A DNA stretch of 64,000 nt, taken from positions 1,550,001-1,614,000 of the forward strand of contig NZ_CP132294.1 in the NCBI RefSeq assembly GCF_030734285.1, given 5' to 3'. The position numbers and the translations under genes are program-made. This DNA comes from Natronococcus sp. AD-5. GTDB lineage: Archaea > Halobacteriota > Halobacteria > Halobacteriales > Natrialbaceae. The notes under the pieces are model-generated. The model ran no database searches. It was not told the origin of the DNA and saw nothing but the letters and a program-made list of their open reading frames with translations. Shown piece after piece: positions 25,879 to 34,075 of this stretch; the first letter of the stretch is position 1, and each line of letters starts with the position of its first letter.

Positions 25879-26544
25879 ATGCACGTCGTCGTCAACGCCG
25901 CCGTGAGTGCCGACGGGAAGCTCTCCACGAGACGCCGCGAACAGCTCGCGATCAGCGGCGACGAGGACTTCGCGCGCGTCGATCGGCTCCGGGCCGAAAG
26001 CGACGCGATCGTCGTCGGCGTCGGGACCGTCCTGGCGGACGATCCGCACCTGACCGTCAAGGACGAGTCGCTGATCGCGGAGCGCCGCGAGGCCGGCGAG
26101 TCCGATCACCCTGCCCGCGTCGTCGTCGACTCGAAGGCGCGCACGCCGATCGACGCGGCGATCCTCGACGACGCGGCGGCGACGTACGTCTGCACGAGCG
26201 AGGTCGCGCCGGTCGACAACCGGATGGACCTCGCCGGGCGAGCCGAGTTGATCACGGCCGGCGACGACCGCGTCGACCTCCTGCGGGCGTTCGCGGCGCT
26301 CCAGAGACAGGGTCTCGAGCGGATCATGGTCGAGGGCGGCGGCGAACTCATCTTCTCGCTGTTCGAGGTCGGCCTCGTCGACGAACTGCGGGTGTTCGTC
26401 GGCCCGAAAGTGATCGGCGGTCGGGACGCCCCGACGCTGGCCGACGGCGAGGGCTTCGTCGACGAGTTTCCGACGCTCGAGCTCGCCAACCTCGAGCGGC
26501 TCGGCGACGGCGCGTTGCTGACCTGGCGAACCGGCGGGCAGTGA
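25879..26544 (+). CDS. 2,5-diamino-6-(ribosylamino)-pyrimidinone 5'-phosphate reductase (RibD C-terminal type)
   Basis: A 221-residue NADPH-dependent reductase of archaeal riboflavin/F420 precursor synthesis. Motifs: MHVVVNAAVSADGKLS, DAIVVGVGTVLADDPHLTV, IMVEGGGELIFSLFEVGLVDELRVF and PKVIGGRDAPTL, matching the archaeal stand-alone reductase (ArfC/RibD_C). The whole length corresponds to one domain; no deaminase is fused. The ATG at 25879 follows the repeat-B region; no operon partner is visible, as the downstream antiporter is 95 nt away. Confidence 0.92.
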   Translation: MHVVVNAAVSADGKLSTRRREQLAISGDEDFARVDRLRAESDAIVVGVGTVLADDPHLTVKDESLIAERREAGESDHPARVVVDSKARTPIDAAILDDAAATYVCTSEVAPVDNRMDLAGRAELITAGDDRVDLLRAFAALQRQGLERIMVEGGGELIFSLFEVGLVDELRVFVGPKVIGGRDAPTLADGEGFVDEFPTLELANLERLGDGALLTWRTGGQ

Positions 26545-26639
26545 CGGCGGGCCGACCCGGTCCTCGATCGGCCGGATGCGCGTCGTAGCTGCACTCGCAA
26601 GCCGATCGCTTTCTGTCACATTCGTTCGATGTGGCGAGG

Positions 26640-27809
26640 ATGGAGCCGCTGAACGTCGCACTGGCGCTTCTCGGCGGACTGCTCCTCGCGCTGAACCTCT
26701 CGAGCGAGTTCGTTACCGACCGCGTTCCCGTCCTCTCCCAGCCGCTTCTCGCGACGGCGTTCGGCGCCGCTGTCGGCCCCGCGGGGCTGGGGCTGCTCGT
26801 CCTCTCGGCGTGGGGCGATCCGATCGCGATCCTCGAGCACGTCGCGCGGGTGACGGTCGGCTTCGCGGTCGTCGGCATCGCCCTCCGGGTCCCGGTTCAG
26901 TACGTCCGCCGACGGGCGGCCGCGCTCGCCGTCGTCCTCGGGCCGGGGATGGTCTCGATGTGGCTCGCCAGCAGCGCGCTCGTCTACGTCCTGCTCGGCG
27001 TGCCGGAGCGGACGGCGCTGTTGCTCGGCGCGATCGTGACGCCGACGGATCCGGTGATCGCCAACACCATCGTCACCGGCTCGCTCGCGGAGTCGCAGAT
27101 CCCCGACCGGCTCAGACGGTTCCTTTCGACCGAAGCCGGCGCGAACGACGGACTCGCGTACCCGTTCGTCTTCCTCGCGATCTTCGCGCTCTCGCACCCG
27201 CTCGAGGGGGCCCTCTCGCGCTGGCTCGTCGACGCGGCGCTGGTGGGCGTCGGCGGCGCCGTCGCGCTCGGCGCGTTCGGAGGGACGGTCGTCGGCGTCC
27301 TCGAGCGGGAGGCCGAGCGCCGCGGCGCGCTGCTCGGGACGAGCGACGTCCTCGCGGCCTTCGTCGCCGGAATGGCGTACAACACGTTCGCCAATCCGCG
27401 CGACGAGGCGCTCGAGAGCGAGGTGCAGGACGCGATCAAGCGCCTGCTGACGATCCCGGCGTTCGTCGTCTTCGGCGCCGCGCTCCCGTGGGCGGAGTGG
27501 CGGACGCTCGGGGCGGCCGGAGTCGCACTCGGGATCGCGATCGTCCTCCTCCGTCGCCTTCCCGCGTGGCTCGCGATCGCCCCCGTCGTCGCTCCCCTCC
27601 GGACCCGCGACGACGCGCTGTTCGTCGGCTGGTTCGGCCCGATCGGCGTCGCGGCGCTGTTGTACGCGACCATTTCGGTCCGCGAGACGGGAACCGAGAT
27701 CGGGTGGATCGTCGGGAGCCTCGTGATCGCGGCGTCGATCGTCGCGCACGGCGCGACGGCGACCCCGCTGACGAACGCCTACGGCCGCGCGTCGCGGTCG
27801 TCCGAGTGA
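26640..27809 (+). CDS. CPA1-type Na+/H+ antiporter
   Basis: A 389-residue membrane protein with about 12 helices. The CPA1 signatures are plain: GAIVTPTDPVIANTIV (the TDP pair of the crossed helix) and LSTEAGANDGLAYPF (the ND ion-binding motif). It expels sodium in exchange for protons, central for salt-adapted cells. Start: ATG at 26640 (a GTG 9 nt earlier is possible). Compared with most NhaP proteins there is no long cytosolic C-terminal domain; the last residues are RASRSSE. Single-gene unit. Confidence 0.93.
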   Translation: MEPLNVALALLGGLLLALNLSSEFVTDRVPVLSQPLLATAFGAAVGPAGLGLLVLSAWGDPIAILEHVARVTVGFAVVGIALRVPVQYVRRRAAALAVVLGPGMVSMWLASSALVYVLLGVPERTALLLGAIVTPTDPVIANTIVTGSLAESQIPDRLRRFLSTEAGANDGLAYPFVFLAIFALSHPLEGALSRWLVDAALVGVGGAVALGAFGGTVVGVLEREAERRGALLGTSDVLAAFVAGMAYNTFANPRDEALESEVQDAIKRLLTIPAFVVFGAALPWAEWRTLGAAGVALGIAIVLLRRLPAWLAIAPVVAPLRTRDDALFVGWFGPIGVAALLYATISVRETGTEIGWIVGSLVIAASIVAHGATATPLTNAYGRASRSSE

Positions 27810-27923
27810 GGCGACTCTCGCCGGTCGAGTCGATCACCCCGGCTTCGCGACGACGCCGGCGATCGAGGGGCGAAGCGACGCGCTCCCGTCACACCTTTCC
27901 TCGCGCAGCGCCTACGGTCGGAC

Positions 27924-28457
27924 ATGGAACGAGCGACGTTTGGCGGCGGCTGTTTCTGGTGCGTCGAGGCGGCATTCGAGGAACTCGAGGGCGTCGAATC
28001 GGTGACCTCCGGTTACGCGGGCGGCCACGCCGAGAACCCGACCTACGAGGCGGTGTGCAGCGGCGAAACCGGCCACTCGGAGGTCGTCCAGCTCGAGTAC
28101 GATCCCGACGTCGTGCGCTACGAGGACTTACTCGAGGTCTTCTTTACGATCCACGACCCGACGACGATGAACCGCGAGGGGCCGGACGTCGGCAGCCAGT
28201 ACCGCTCGGCGATCTACGCCCACGACGACGACCAACTCGGGACCGCCGAGGCGTTCGTCGAGGAACTCGAGAACGAGGGGCTCTACGAGGGGATCGTCAC
28301 CGAAATCGAGCCGCTCGAGACCTTCTACGAGGCCGAGGAGTACCACCAGAACTACTTCGAGAAGAACCCCAACGACGCGTACTGTACGATGCACGCGGCC
28401 CCCAAGGTCGAGAAGGTTCGCGAGAAGTTCGGCGAGAAGCCGGCGGCCGACGACTGA
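27924..28457 (+). CDS. msrA: Peptide-methionine (S)-S-oxide reductase
   Basis: A 177-residue cytosolic repair enzyme. The catalytic motif GGGCFWCVEAAFE (nucleophile Cys near residue 10) is at the N-terminus, followed by VTSGYAGGHAENPTYE and GSQYRSAIY, with YHQNYFEKNP near the end. Full length and no MsrB fusion. The C-terminus lacks extra resolving cysteines other than YCTMHAAP. Immediately downstream is degraded DNA rather than a gene. Confidence 0.96.
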   Translation: MERATFGGGCFWCVEAAFEELEGVESVTSGYAGGHAENPTYEAVCSGETGHSEVVQLEYDPDVVRYEDLLEVFFTIHDPTTMNREGPDVGSQYRSAIYAHDDDQLGTAEAFVEELENEGLYEGIVTEIEPLETFYEAEEYHQNYFEKNPNDAYCTMHAAPKVEKVREKFGEKPAADD

Positions 28458-28529
28458 CCGTTCGGCGATCTCTGGTAGTCACCTCCGGTGGTATCGGGTG
28501 GGAAGCGATTGTAGCCGGATGTGTCACTC

Positions 28530-28850
28530 TGGGAAACTATCGATGGAGCGTCGCGACAGGAATGCGGATTCCGCGGCACCGTCCTCGTGGGTGACGCCAA
28601 ATGCCACGGCCGCGTCGGTGGGGGAGTGGCACGGGACGCGATCGCTTCGACCTCGAAGCTCTCCGGCTGGGTACCCCGGTCTTCGTCGTCATCGCTGGCA
28701 GTGGCGATGCCGCTGGCCACTGAGAGCGCGGCACCAGCACTGAGCGCTTTCAGCAGCGGACGCCGCCCGACGCCGGCCCAGTTGCCGCTCGTTCGGTCCG
28801 CGCTTCCCCGCCTTATTCCTCCATTGGCGGTGTCATGATTCGACTCTCTT
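28530..28850 (-). pseudogene. Frameshifted remnant of a Tat-exported protein
   Basis: On this strand a frame without a start codon reads GVGRRPLLKALSAGAALSVASG, a clear twin-arginine signal, then ATASDDDEDRGTQPESFEVEAIAS. Sense then breaks: continuing in the same frame gives Pro/Arg-rich nonsense, while a neighbouring frame gives HSPTDAAVAFGVTHEDGAA up to a stop near 28530. One indel around 28640 would join them into one protein. No start codon is found in the first frame either. Function of the ancestor unknown. Confidence 0.65.
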
Positions 28851-28884
28851 TTCGATGGTTTGAAAAATTCGATCGTGGATGATC

Positions 28885-29967
28885 CTATGGCTTCGCTTCG
28901 AAGACCAGACTGGTCGGCGTCTCTGCCGCGCGGCGAAAGCGCGTAAATCCGCCCTCGGCGACGACTCCGCGAGTCCGCTCCTCACCCGCTTGTGCGCCGA
29001 GACCGTAGCCGACATCCTGACTGAGCGAATTCGGCGTACAGGCCACCGTCGAGATCGAGTACGCGAGACGGCCAAACGGGGTGAGGTTATCTTCGACCCG
29101 GTCCTCGGCATAGGGTTCGACGATCATCCACGCGCCGTCGTCGGTGAGCGTCTCCCGGACGTGGGCCGCCACACCGACAGGATCACCCATGTCGTGGAAG
29201 CAGTTGAACATCGTTACGAGGTCGTAGTCGGTTCCGTCGTACTCCCTCGCGGTCGCCACCTCGAAGTCGACGCGGTCTGCGACGCCCGCCGTGTCCGCCC
29301 GCTCGCGTGCCACCTCAATCGATGCCTCGTGGTAGTCGATCCCGACGACCGTCGAGTTGGGGTACGCTTCGGCCATGCGGATCGTCGGTGCGCCGTGTCC
29401 ACAGCCCACGTCGACGATCCGCCCGCCCGCTTTCAGACTCGCATCGACTCCGTCGAGCGCCGCGATCCAGTCCAGGAGATACGCCCCGTATGACGGCCCG
29501 AAGAAGCGTTCGGTGCCGTGAAACATGTCCCCGTCGTGTTCGTGCCAGCCGATTCCCTCGCCGGTTCGAAACGCTTCGCGGAGTTCGGGTTCGATCTTGC
29601 TCGCCGACGCGACCAGCTGGAACGCGCCCGGCATGAACACCGGGCTTTCCTCGTTGGCCAACACGTAGGCCTGCTCCGGGGAGAGATCGTAGCGGTCGGT
29701 CTCGGGATCGTAGGTCACGTACCCGCCGGCGGCCTGCGAGCGCAGCCACTCTCGGACGTAGCGCTCCGCGGTGTCCGTTTGCTCGGCCACCTCGGCGGAC
29801 GTGAGCGGCCCGGCGTCGTCCAGTGCCGCGTAGAGACCGAGTTCGTCGCCGACGACGGCCAGCGCGGCGTGGACCGTCGCGCCGAGATCGACGAGCGACG
29901 TTTCCACGAGTTCGTTCAGTTTCTCTTCGTCGATCGGGTCCGCTTCCGCTCGGGTTTCTGTTGTCAT
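28885..29967 (-). CDS. SAM-dependent methyltransferase with N-terminal winged helix
   Basis: A 360-residue protein of the Rv2258c-like type. N-terminal wHTH/dimerisation domain (about 15-110: ALAVVGDELGLYAALDDAGPL, SAEVAEQTDTAERYVREWL) is typical of small-molecule methyltransferases rather than a regulator. The Rossmann core has motif I IVDVGCGHGAPTIRMAEAYP (near 185), VVGIDYHEASIEVARERA and TMFNCFHDMG. The extended C-terminus includes a CTPNSLSQ stretch. Its start lies 16 nt after the DUF1059 gene stop on the same strand, so both are likely co-transcribed. Substrate unknown. Confidence 0.9.
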   Translation of the reverse strand: MTTETRAEADPIDEEKLNELVETSLVDLGATVHAALAVVGDELGLYAALDDAGPLTSAEVAEQTDTAERYVREWLRSQAAGGYVTYDPETDRYDLSPEQAYVLANEESPVFMPGAFQLVASASKIEPELREAFRTGEGIGWHEHDGDMFHGTERFFGPSYGAYLLDWIAALDGVDASLKAGGRIVDVGCGHGAPTIRMAEAYPNSTVVGIDYHEASIEVARERADTAGVADRVDFEVATAREYDGTDYDLVTMFNCFHDMGDPVGVAAHVRETLTDDGAWMIVEPYAEDRVEDNLTPFGRLAYSISTVACTPNSLSQDVGYGLGAQAGEERTRGVVAEGGFTRFRRAAETPTSLVFEAKP

Positions 29968-29983
29968 GGGGTCGTCTCCGTTG

Positions 29984-30157
29984 CTATACGATTTTCAGGT
30001 GTTCACTCCGGAGTTCCTCAGCCGTGTAGTCTCTCCCGTGAACGTCGCTCATGTGGGTTTTTGCCAATTCGATCGCTTCCTCTTCGTTTTCCGATTGAAC
30101 GATGAACCGGCAATCGGCTGCTGCCGCTTCACAATCCAGCCTGTGGGCTTGTGCCAC
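29984..30157 (-). CDS. DUF1059 small metal-binding protein, copy 1
   Basis: A 57-residue protein, predicted from a GTG start at 30157 with a strong Shine-Dalgarno-like GGAGGTG 9 nt upstream (30167-30173). This start gives the same length as its paralogue at 41899. Conserved Cys9, Cys16, His35 and His40 form a C-x6-C-x18-H-x4-H pattern. A longer form from an upstream ATG at 30184 is possible but adds poorly conserved residues. It is upstream gene of the DUF1059-methyltransferase pair. Confidence 0.82.
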   Translation of the reverse strand: MAQAHRLDCEAAAADCRFIVQSENEEEAIELAKTHMSDVHGRDYTAEELRSEHLKIV

Positions 30158-30390
30158 TTCTCTGTACACCTCCAGATATACCATCGGCTGCAATCGAAAT
30201 AAGCGTAATTAGAACGATATTTCTATTGGATTCTCGATCGAACGTAGTTTCTAAAAAACACTTGATAGAAGGCAGTTTCCCGAACTACCTCGTAACAGCC
30301 GATACCACTCCTAAAGAGCGATACTTCGGCCGACAATGATTTGAGTTAACATGTGGCAAGCCCTTTGGCCGAGCTCGTTGTTTCTTCCGT

Positions 30391-31362
30391 ATGGACCCGC
30401 CGATCACGAACGAAACGATACGGACGAACCCGCCCGCCGGAAACGAGGCGTTCCAACTCCTCTCTGACGAAACCCGCCTTGCAATACTGCAAGCTCTCTG
30501 GGAGGCGTACGATCCAGCAGACGATACGCCGATGCCGTTTTCCGATCTCCGCGCGTCCGTCGACGTTGACGATCCCGGTCGCCTCAACTACCACTTAAAC
30601 AAGCTCTCGACCCACTTCGTCCGTCGGAAAGAGGACGGATACGAGCTCAGGGACGCGGGAAAGCGGATCGTCAGAATGCTGCTTTCGGGCACCGCGATCG
30701 ATGACCCAGAGATTGACCCGGTAGAGGTGGATTTCTCGTGTTGGTACTGCGGGGGCCAACCGGAATGGAGCTACCGGGAAGGATGGCGCATTTTGGAATG
30801 CACCAGCTGCGACGCTCGGTGCGTCGATACCTTCCCGCCCGGCGTCATCAGCAAAAACGAGTTCCCACCATCAGGGTTACGAGACCGAACCCCGAACGAA
30901 ATCAACGACGCGGATCGGATTTGGGGCGCCCATCGACGAGCATCCGTGATGGATGGTGTGTGTCCGGAATGTGCGGGTGAGATGCCTGTCACCGCGATCG
31001 AAATCTGTGATGACCACCGCCCGGATTGGGACGAGTTCCAGTTCTGTGAGGCCTGTGGATCGATCTTCTGGATGCTCGTCTCGCACGTCTGTGAGGGGTG
31101 TAAATATCGATGGCGGATGCCGACGTTGTTCTACCCGACGAGACTGCCGGCGGTGGTCGCGTTCTACTACGAGCATGGCATCGAGTTCGATCTCGCCACG
31201 TACGAACAGCGCACCTTCCTCCTCGACTACCACCAGGAACTCCTCTCGGAGGACCCGCTTCGCATCCGCATCTCGATCCCGTTGGAGGACGAAGCGCTGC
31301 GGCTCATATACGATGAACGAATGGAGGTGGTGGATGTGAATCGGCGAGGGAGAACGCGCTGA
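30391..31362 (+). CDS. ArsR-like regulator with multiple zinc ribbons
   Basis: A 323-residue protein: N-terminal ArsR-type wHTH (about 18-100: AFQLLSDETRLAILQALW, FSDLRASVDVDDPGRLNYHLNKL), followed by a cysteine-rich region: CWYCGGQP, CTSCDARC, CPECAGEM, CEACGSIF and CEGCKYRW. These five pairs can form two or more zinc ribbons. The C-terminal alpha/beta segment runs AVVAFYYEHGIEFDLATYEQ. This architecture recurs in haloarchaeal regulators. It is divergent from the DUF1059-methyltransferase unit (233 nt), so it may regulate it. Confidence 0.82.
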   Translation: MDPPITNETIRTNPPAGNEAFQLLSDETRLAILQALWEAYDPADDTPMPFSDLRASVDVDDPGRLNYHLNKLSTHFVRRKEDGYELRDAGKRIVRMLLSGTAIDDPEIDPVEVDFSCWYCGGQPEWSYREGWRILECTSCDARCVDTFPPGVISKNEFPPSGLRDRTPNEINDADRIWGAHRRASVMDGVCPECAGEMPVTAIEICDDHRPDWDEFQFCEACGSIFWMLVSHVCEGCKYRWRMPTLFYPTRLPAVVAFYYEHGIEFDLATYEQRTFLLDYHQELLSEDPLRIRISIPLEDEALRLIYDERMEVVDVNRRGRTR

Positions 31363-31689
31363 ATCAAGTAGCTGCCTGTTTCTCGGCGGATGGTACTCGA
31401 ATACCCGATCCGGTCAGACCCACCGATGATCAGCGTGGTCGCTATGATGAATACACCCTCTGTATTTAGCACGCAGTTTTTGACAGCTATCAGTGAGCTC
31501 GATTGCTGCTCCGTTACCGTAACGGCCGTTTCACGGGATTCCTTGAATAAAGAAACCGTATCGCAACTACCACTGTGACACGTGGCGTTCCGAGTTCTCA
31601 TTTATAAGTTGTTAGTCAGCGGAACGTACGAGTTTGTGACCGGGATGACGAAAGCTCGCGAGTCGCTCGTCGGAACGCCGGGATGACAG
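31363..31689. other. Intergenic region, no gene seen
   Basis: This gap is AT-rich in parts and contains no convincing frame; a promoter-like ttataagttg occurs near 31600. It leads into the dispersed repeat region. Confidence 0.4.
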
Positions 31690-31990
31690 CAGGCCCACCT
31701 TCCCCAGGTCAGACGGCTCTCGCTGTCGTTCGAGCCCTGCTCCCGGCCGCGTGGCGCGTGCTGATGTCACTGGGCGAGGGAAGAGTGAGCGACGGAACGG
31801 AGCGAACGAATCGGCCGGAGATCACCACTGCGGCGATCACGTCGCCCGCCGTCGGACGGCCGGTCCGGAAGCGGGAATCGAGTACGGAGGTTCGCGAACA
31901 GTTCGAAGAGGAGTCGGCGGCCGACGAGTACCGTCGTTCAATCAACTCCGGGCGTTCTCCGGCGAAGCATATCCCGGACGGAAAAATTAT
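31690..31990. repeat. Dispersed repeats A and B, adjacent copies
   Basis: Repeat A (31751-31815, ggcgagggaagagtgagcg and gagcgaacgaatcggccgg) is directly followed by repeat B (31823-31880, caccactgcggcgatcacg). At the other locus A and B are about 600 nt apart, with the IS-like relic and a small gene between them. The right-hand part reads in one frame as Arg/Ser-rich sequence without motif. No terminal inverted repeat was seen. Confidence 0.6.
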
Positions 31991-32032
31991 ACGCGGGTCC
32001 AATTTCGGCGGCTCGACGTCGCTCGCCGATCG

Positions 32033-32272
32033 TCACTCGCTGATCGTCAACACGCCGTTGTTGACCGTGACGTCGTTCGCGCCGGCGGGGAGATCGAACT
32101 CGAACTGGCGGTCGCTCGTGACGACGATCACCGTCTCGTCGACGACGTCGATCGACATGTCCGCGGCGTCGGGGCCGAAGTCGACCATGATGGTGCTGCC
32201 GCCGTCGTCTTCGATCTGGCGAACGACCGCGTCCTCGGTGTGGCCATCACGGAGTTGTTTGGGGACTCTCAT
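32033..32272 (-). CDS. Small beta-rich protein, DUF7127/Hsp20-like
   Basis: A 79-residue protein: MRVPKQLRDG, ADDGGSTIMVDFG-type strand, then MSIDVVDETVIVVTSDRQFEFDLP and NDVTVNNGVLTISE. The last motif (NGVLTI) is a hallmark of the alpha-crystallin/Hsp20 beta sandwich, and I believe the family is DUF7127. It could be a mini-chaperone, but the fold assignment is inference from two motifs. The ATG at 32272 begins the conserved part; upstream frame is intergenic. Confidence 0.72.
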   Translation of the reverse strand: MRVPKQLRDGHTEDAVVRQIEDDGGSTIMVDFGPDAADMSIDVVDETVIVVTSDRQFEFDLPAGANDVTVNNGVLTISE

Positions 32273-32542
32273 ACTCGGGTTAGGTCGCCACCGAGTGTAA
32301 GCACCACGCACGCAACATCCGGCCGCCGAACAGTTCAGTGGCGTAACTACTTCCCGTCGGTGCACGCCCGGTCGCCCGACGACTGCGTGATCGGCACGGA
32401 ACCCGGGTTGGCTCGCTCCTGCACGACGGGTGGCGGCCTGCCCCGAGGAGACGACCGCCGCTCGAGAGGCGGAACCGGCCCGGACTGCGTTCATTCGAAA
32501 GCCCTACGTTAACGAGTGATCCGGTCGTCGGTCCACGTGACT

Positions 32543-32968
32543 ATGCCCGTAGGTAAGCTTGGTCCGGAAGACGTCGTTACGGCACAGCGAGACGACGACC
32601 TCGAGACGGTGACGGGGCTGTTCGCCGAGGAAAACGTCGGTGCGGTCGTCATCACCGAAGACGAGGAACCGGTCGGCATCGTTACCGACCGCGACGCGGC
32701 GCTCGCGATCCCCGAAAACGACGACGTCGGATCGGTCTCGGTCGAGGACGTGATGACCGCGGATCCCGCGACGCTCCGGGAAGACGACGAGGCGATCGAG
32801 ATCTCCCGCGCGATCGAGGAGTACAACGTCCGTCGATTCCCGGTCGTCGACGAGGACGGCGCGCTGACGGGGATCGTCACGTTGGACGATCTCGTCGCGA
32901 CGATCGGCGAGCAACTCGAGAACGTCGCCGATACGGTCGAAGTCCAGTCCCCCGACTACAGTCCGTAG
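32543..32968 (+). CDS. CBS-domain pair protein
   Basis: A 141-residue protein composed of two CBS motifs: first about residues 5-60 (ETVTGLFAEENVGAVVITEDEEPVGIVTDRDAAL), second about 70-130 (VMTADPATLREDDEAIEISRAIEEYNVRRFPVVDEDG). CBS pairs bind adenosyl nucleotides and sense energy state. There is no fused catalytic domain, so it should act by binding a partner, which is not obvious here. Own promoter; next gene is 339 nt away. Confidence 0.93.
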   Translation: MPVGKLGPEDVVTAQRDDDLETVTGLFAEENVGAVVITEDEEPVGIVTDRDAALAIPENDDVGSVSVEDVMTADPATLREDDEAIEISRAIEEYNVRRFPVVDEDGALTGIVTLDDLVATIGEQLENVADTVEVQSPDYSP

Positions 32969-33307
32969 CGTCCTACCGACCGTTTCGAGTCGGTACGACA
33001 CCTCGATTGTTTTCGTTCGTCGACCGTAGGCAGCGTCTGCGAATCGTTGCAGTGGTGAAAATCATCCGTACGAGAACGTTTCGACGCCCCGGCGCGCGAT
33101 CGGTTCCAGTCCGGTCGGCCGAGATCGCCGCTCGCCGTCGAGTCGCGGGGTCGGAACGCAAACCGGCGGGCGGCTGCCCGTCGCCGAAGCGAGCCCGCCC
33201 GAGCCCACACTACTCGTTAGTAGAACGGCAGTAAATCGCTGCCTGGGGGGAATAAGCGTCTCTGAAACAATGAGTGGTGGCGACGTTCGTCGGCGTGAGA
33301 CTCTCCC
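32969..33307. other. Intergenic region between CBS gene and ABC exporter
   Basis: The 339 nt contain no gene that I can support. An open frame on the minus strand is Arg-rich and looks non-coding. The right end should hold the ABC operon promoter; a weak AT element (aataagcg) lies near 33250. Confidence 0.4.
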
Positions 33308-34075
33308 GTGACGATTATCAACCGGGCAGTTCGGAAGACGCTTTCGTCAGCATCGGAGGCACCCGACGAGCGCGCGTCGACGACGGCCGTTCGGCTCGCG
33401 AGCGTAAGCCATGAGTACGGGACCGGCGGCGGGTTTCGATCCCGGCGCGATCGGACGGTGACCGCGCTGCGCGACGTTTCGATCGAGGTCGATCCGGGCG
33501 AAGTCGTCGGTCTCGAGGGGCCGAGCGGCAGCGGCAAGTCGACGATCCTGCACGCGGTCACCGGCCTCCTGGTACCGACGGAAGGAGCGGTCGAACTCCG
33601 CGGGACCGACCTCACGACGCTCTCCGACCGGAAACGGACGCGGATCCGCCGCCGGCACGTCGGCATCGTGTTCCAGCGCTTTCACCTCCTCTCGTCGCTG
33701 TCGGCGCGGGCGAACGTCGCGCTCCCGCTCGTCCAGGCCGGGGTTCCGAAGTCGGCCCGCCGGGAACGGGCGGTGACGCTGCTCGAGGAGGTCGGACTCG
33801 GCGACCGAATCACGCACCTGCCGGGCGAGTTGAGCGGCGGCGAGCAACAGCGCGTCGCGATCGCGCGGGCGTTGGCGACCGATCCGGACGTGATCGTCGC
33901 CGACGAGCCGACGGGCGAACTGGACACGGCGACCGGGACGGCGGTTCTCGATCTCCTGACCGAGGTCGGCCGGGACCGGACGATCCTGGTCGCCTCGCAC
34001 GACGATGCCACGCTCTCCGTCACCGATCGGGTGATCACCCTGCGTGATGGAACGGTGGTCTCGGATGGCGGATGA
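33308..34075 (+). CDS. ABC transporter ATPase, MacB/LolD type
   Basis: A 255-residue ATPase. After a 30-residue variable N-terminus come the Walker A GLEGPSGSGKSTILHAV (near 75), Q-loop, signature LSGGEQQRVAIARALA (near 178) and Walker B VIVADEPTGELD. The motif EPTGELD is diagnostic for the LolD/MacB/FtsE subfamily, which powers mechanotransmission by FtsX-like permeases rather than substrate channels. GTG is the start used here. Its stop overlaps the first permease gene by 11 nt. Confidence 0.93.
   Translation: MTIINRAVRKTLSSASEAPDERASTTAVRLASVSHEYGTGGGFRSRRDRTVTALRDVSIEVDPGEVVGLEGPSGSGKSTILHAVTGLLVPTEGAVELRGTDLTTLSDRKRTRIRRRHVGIVFQRFHLLSSLSARANVALPLVQAGVPKSARRERAVTLLEEVGLGDRITHLPGELSGGEQQRVAIARALATDPDVIVADEPTGELDTATGTAVLDLLTEVGRDRTILVASHDDATLSVTDRVITLRDGTVVSDGG

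Noticed and set aside
28879-29493. A 204-codon plus-strand frame opposite the methyltransferase gene
   Set aside because: It is the antisense shadow of a gene with clear SAM motifs; amino-acid usage (many Val, Arg, Asp) matches reverse-complement shadows.
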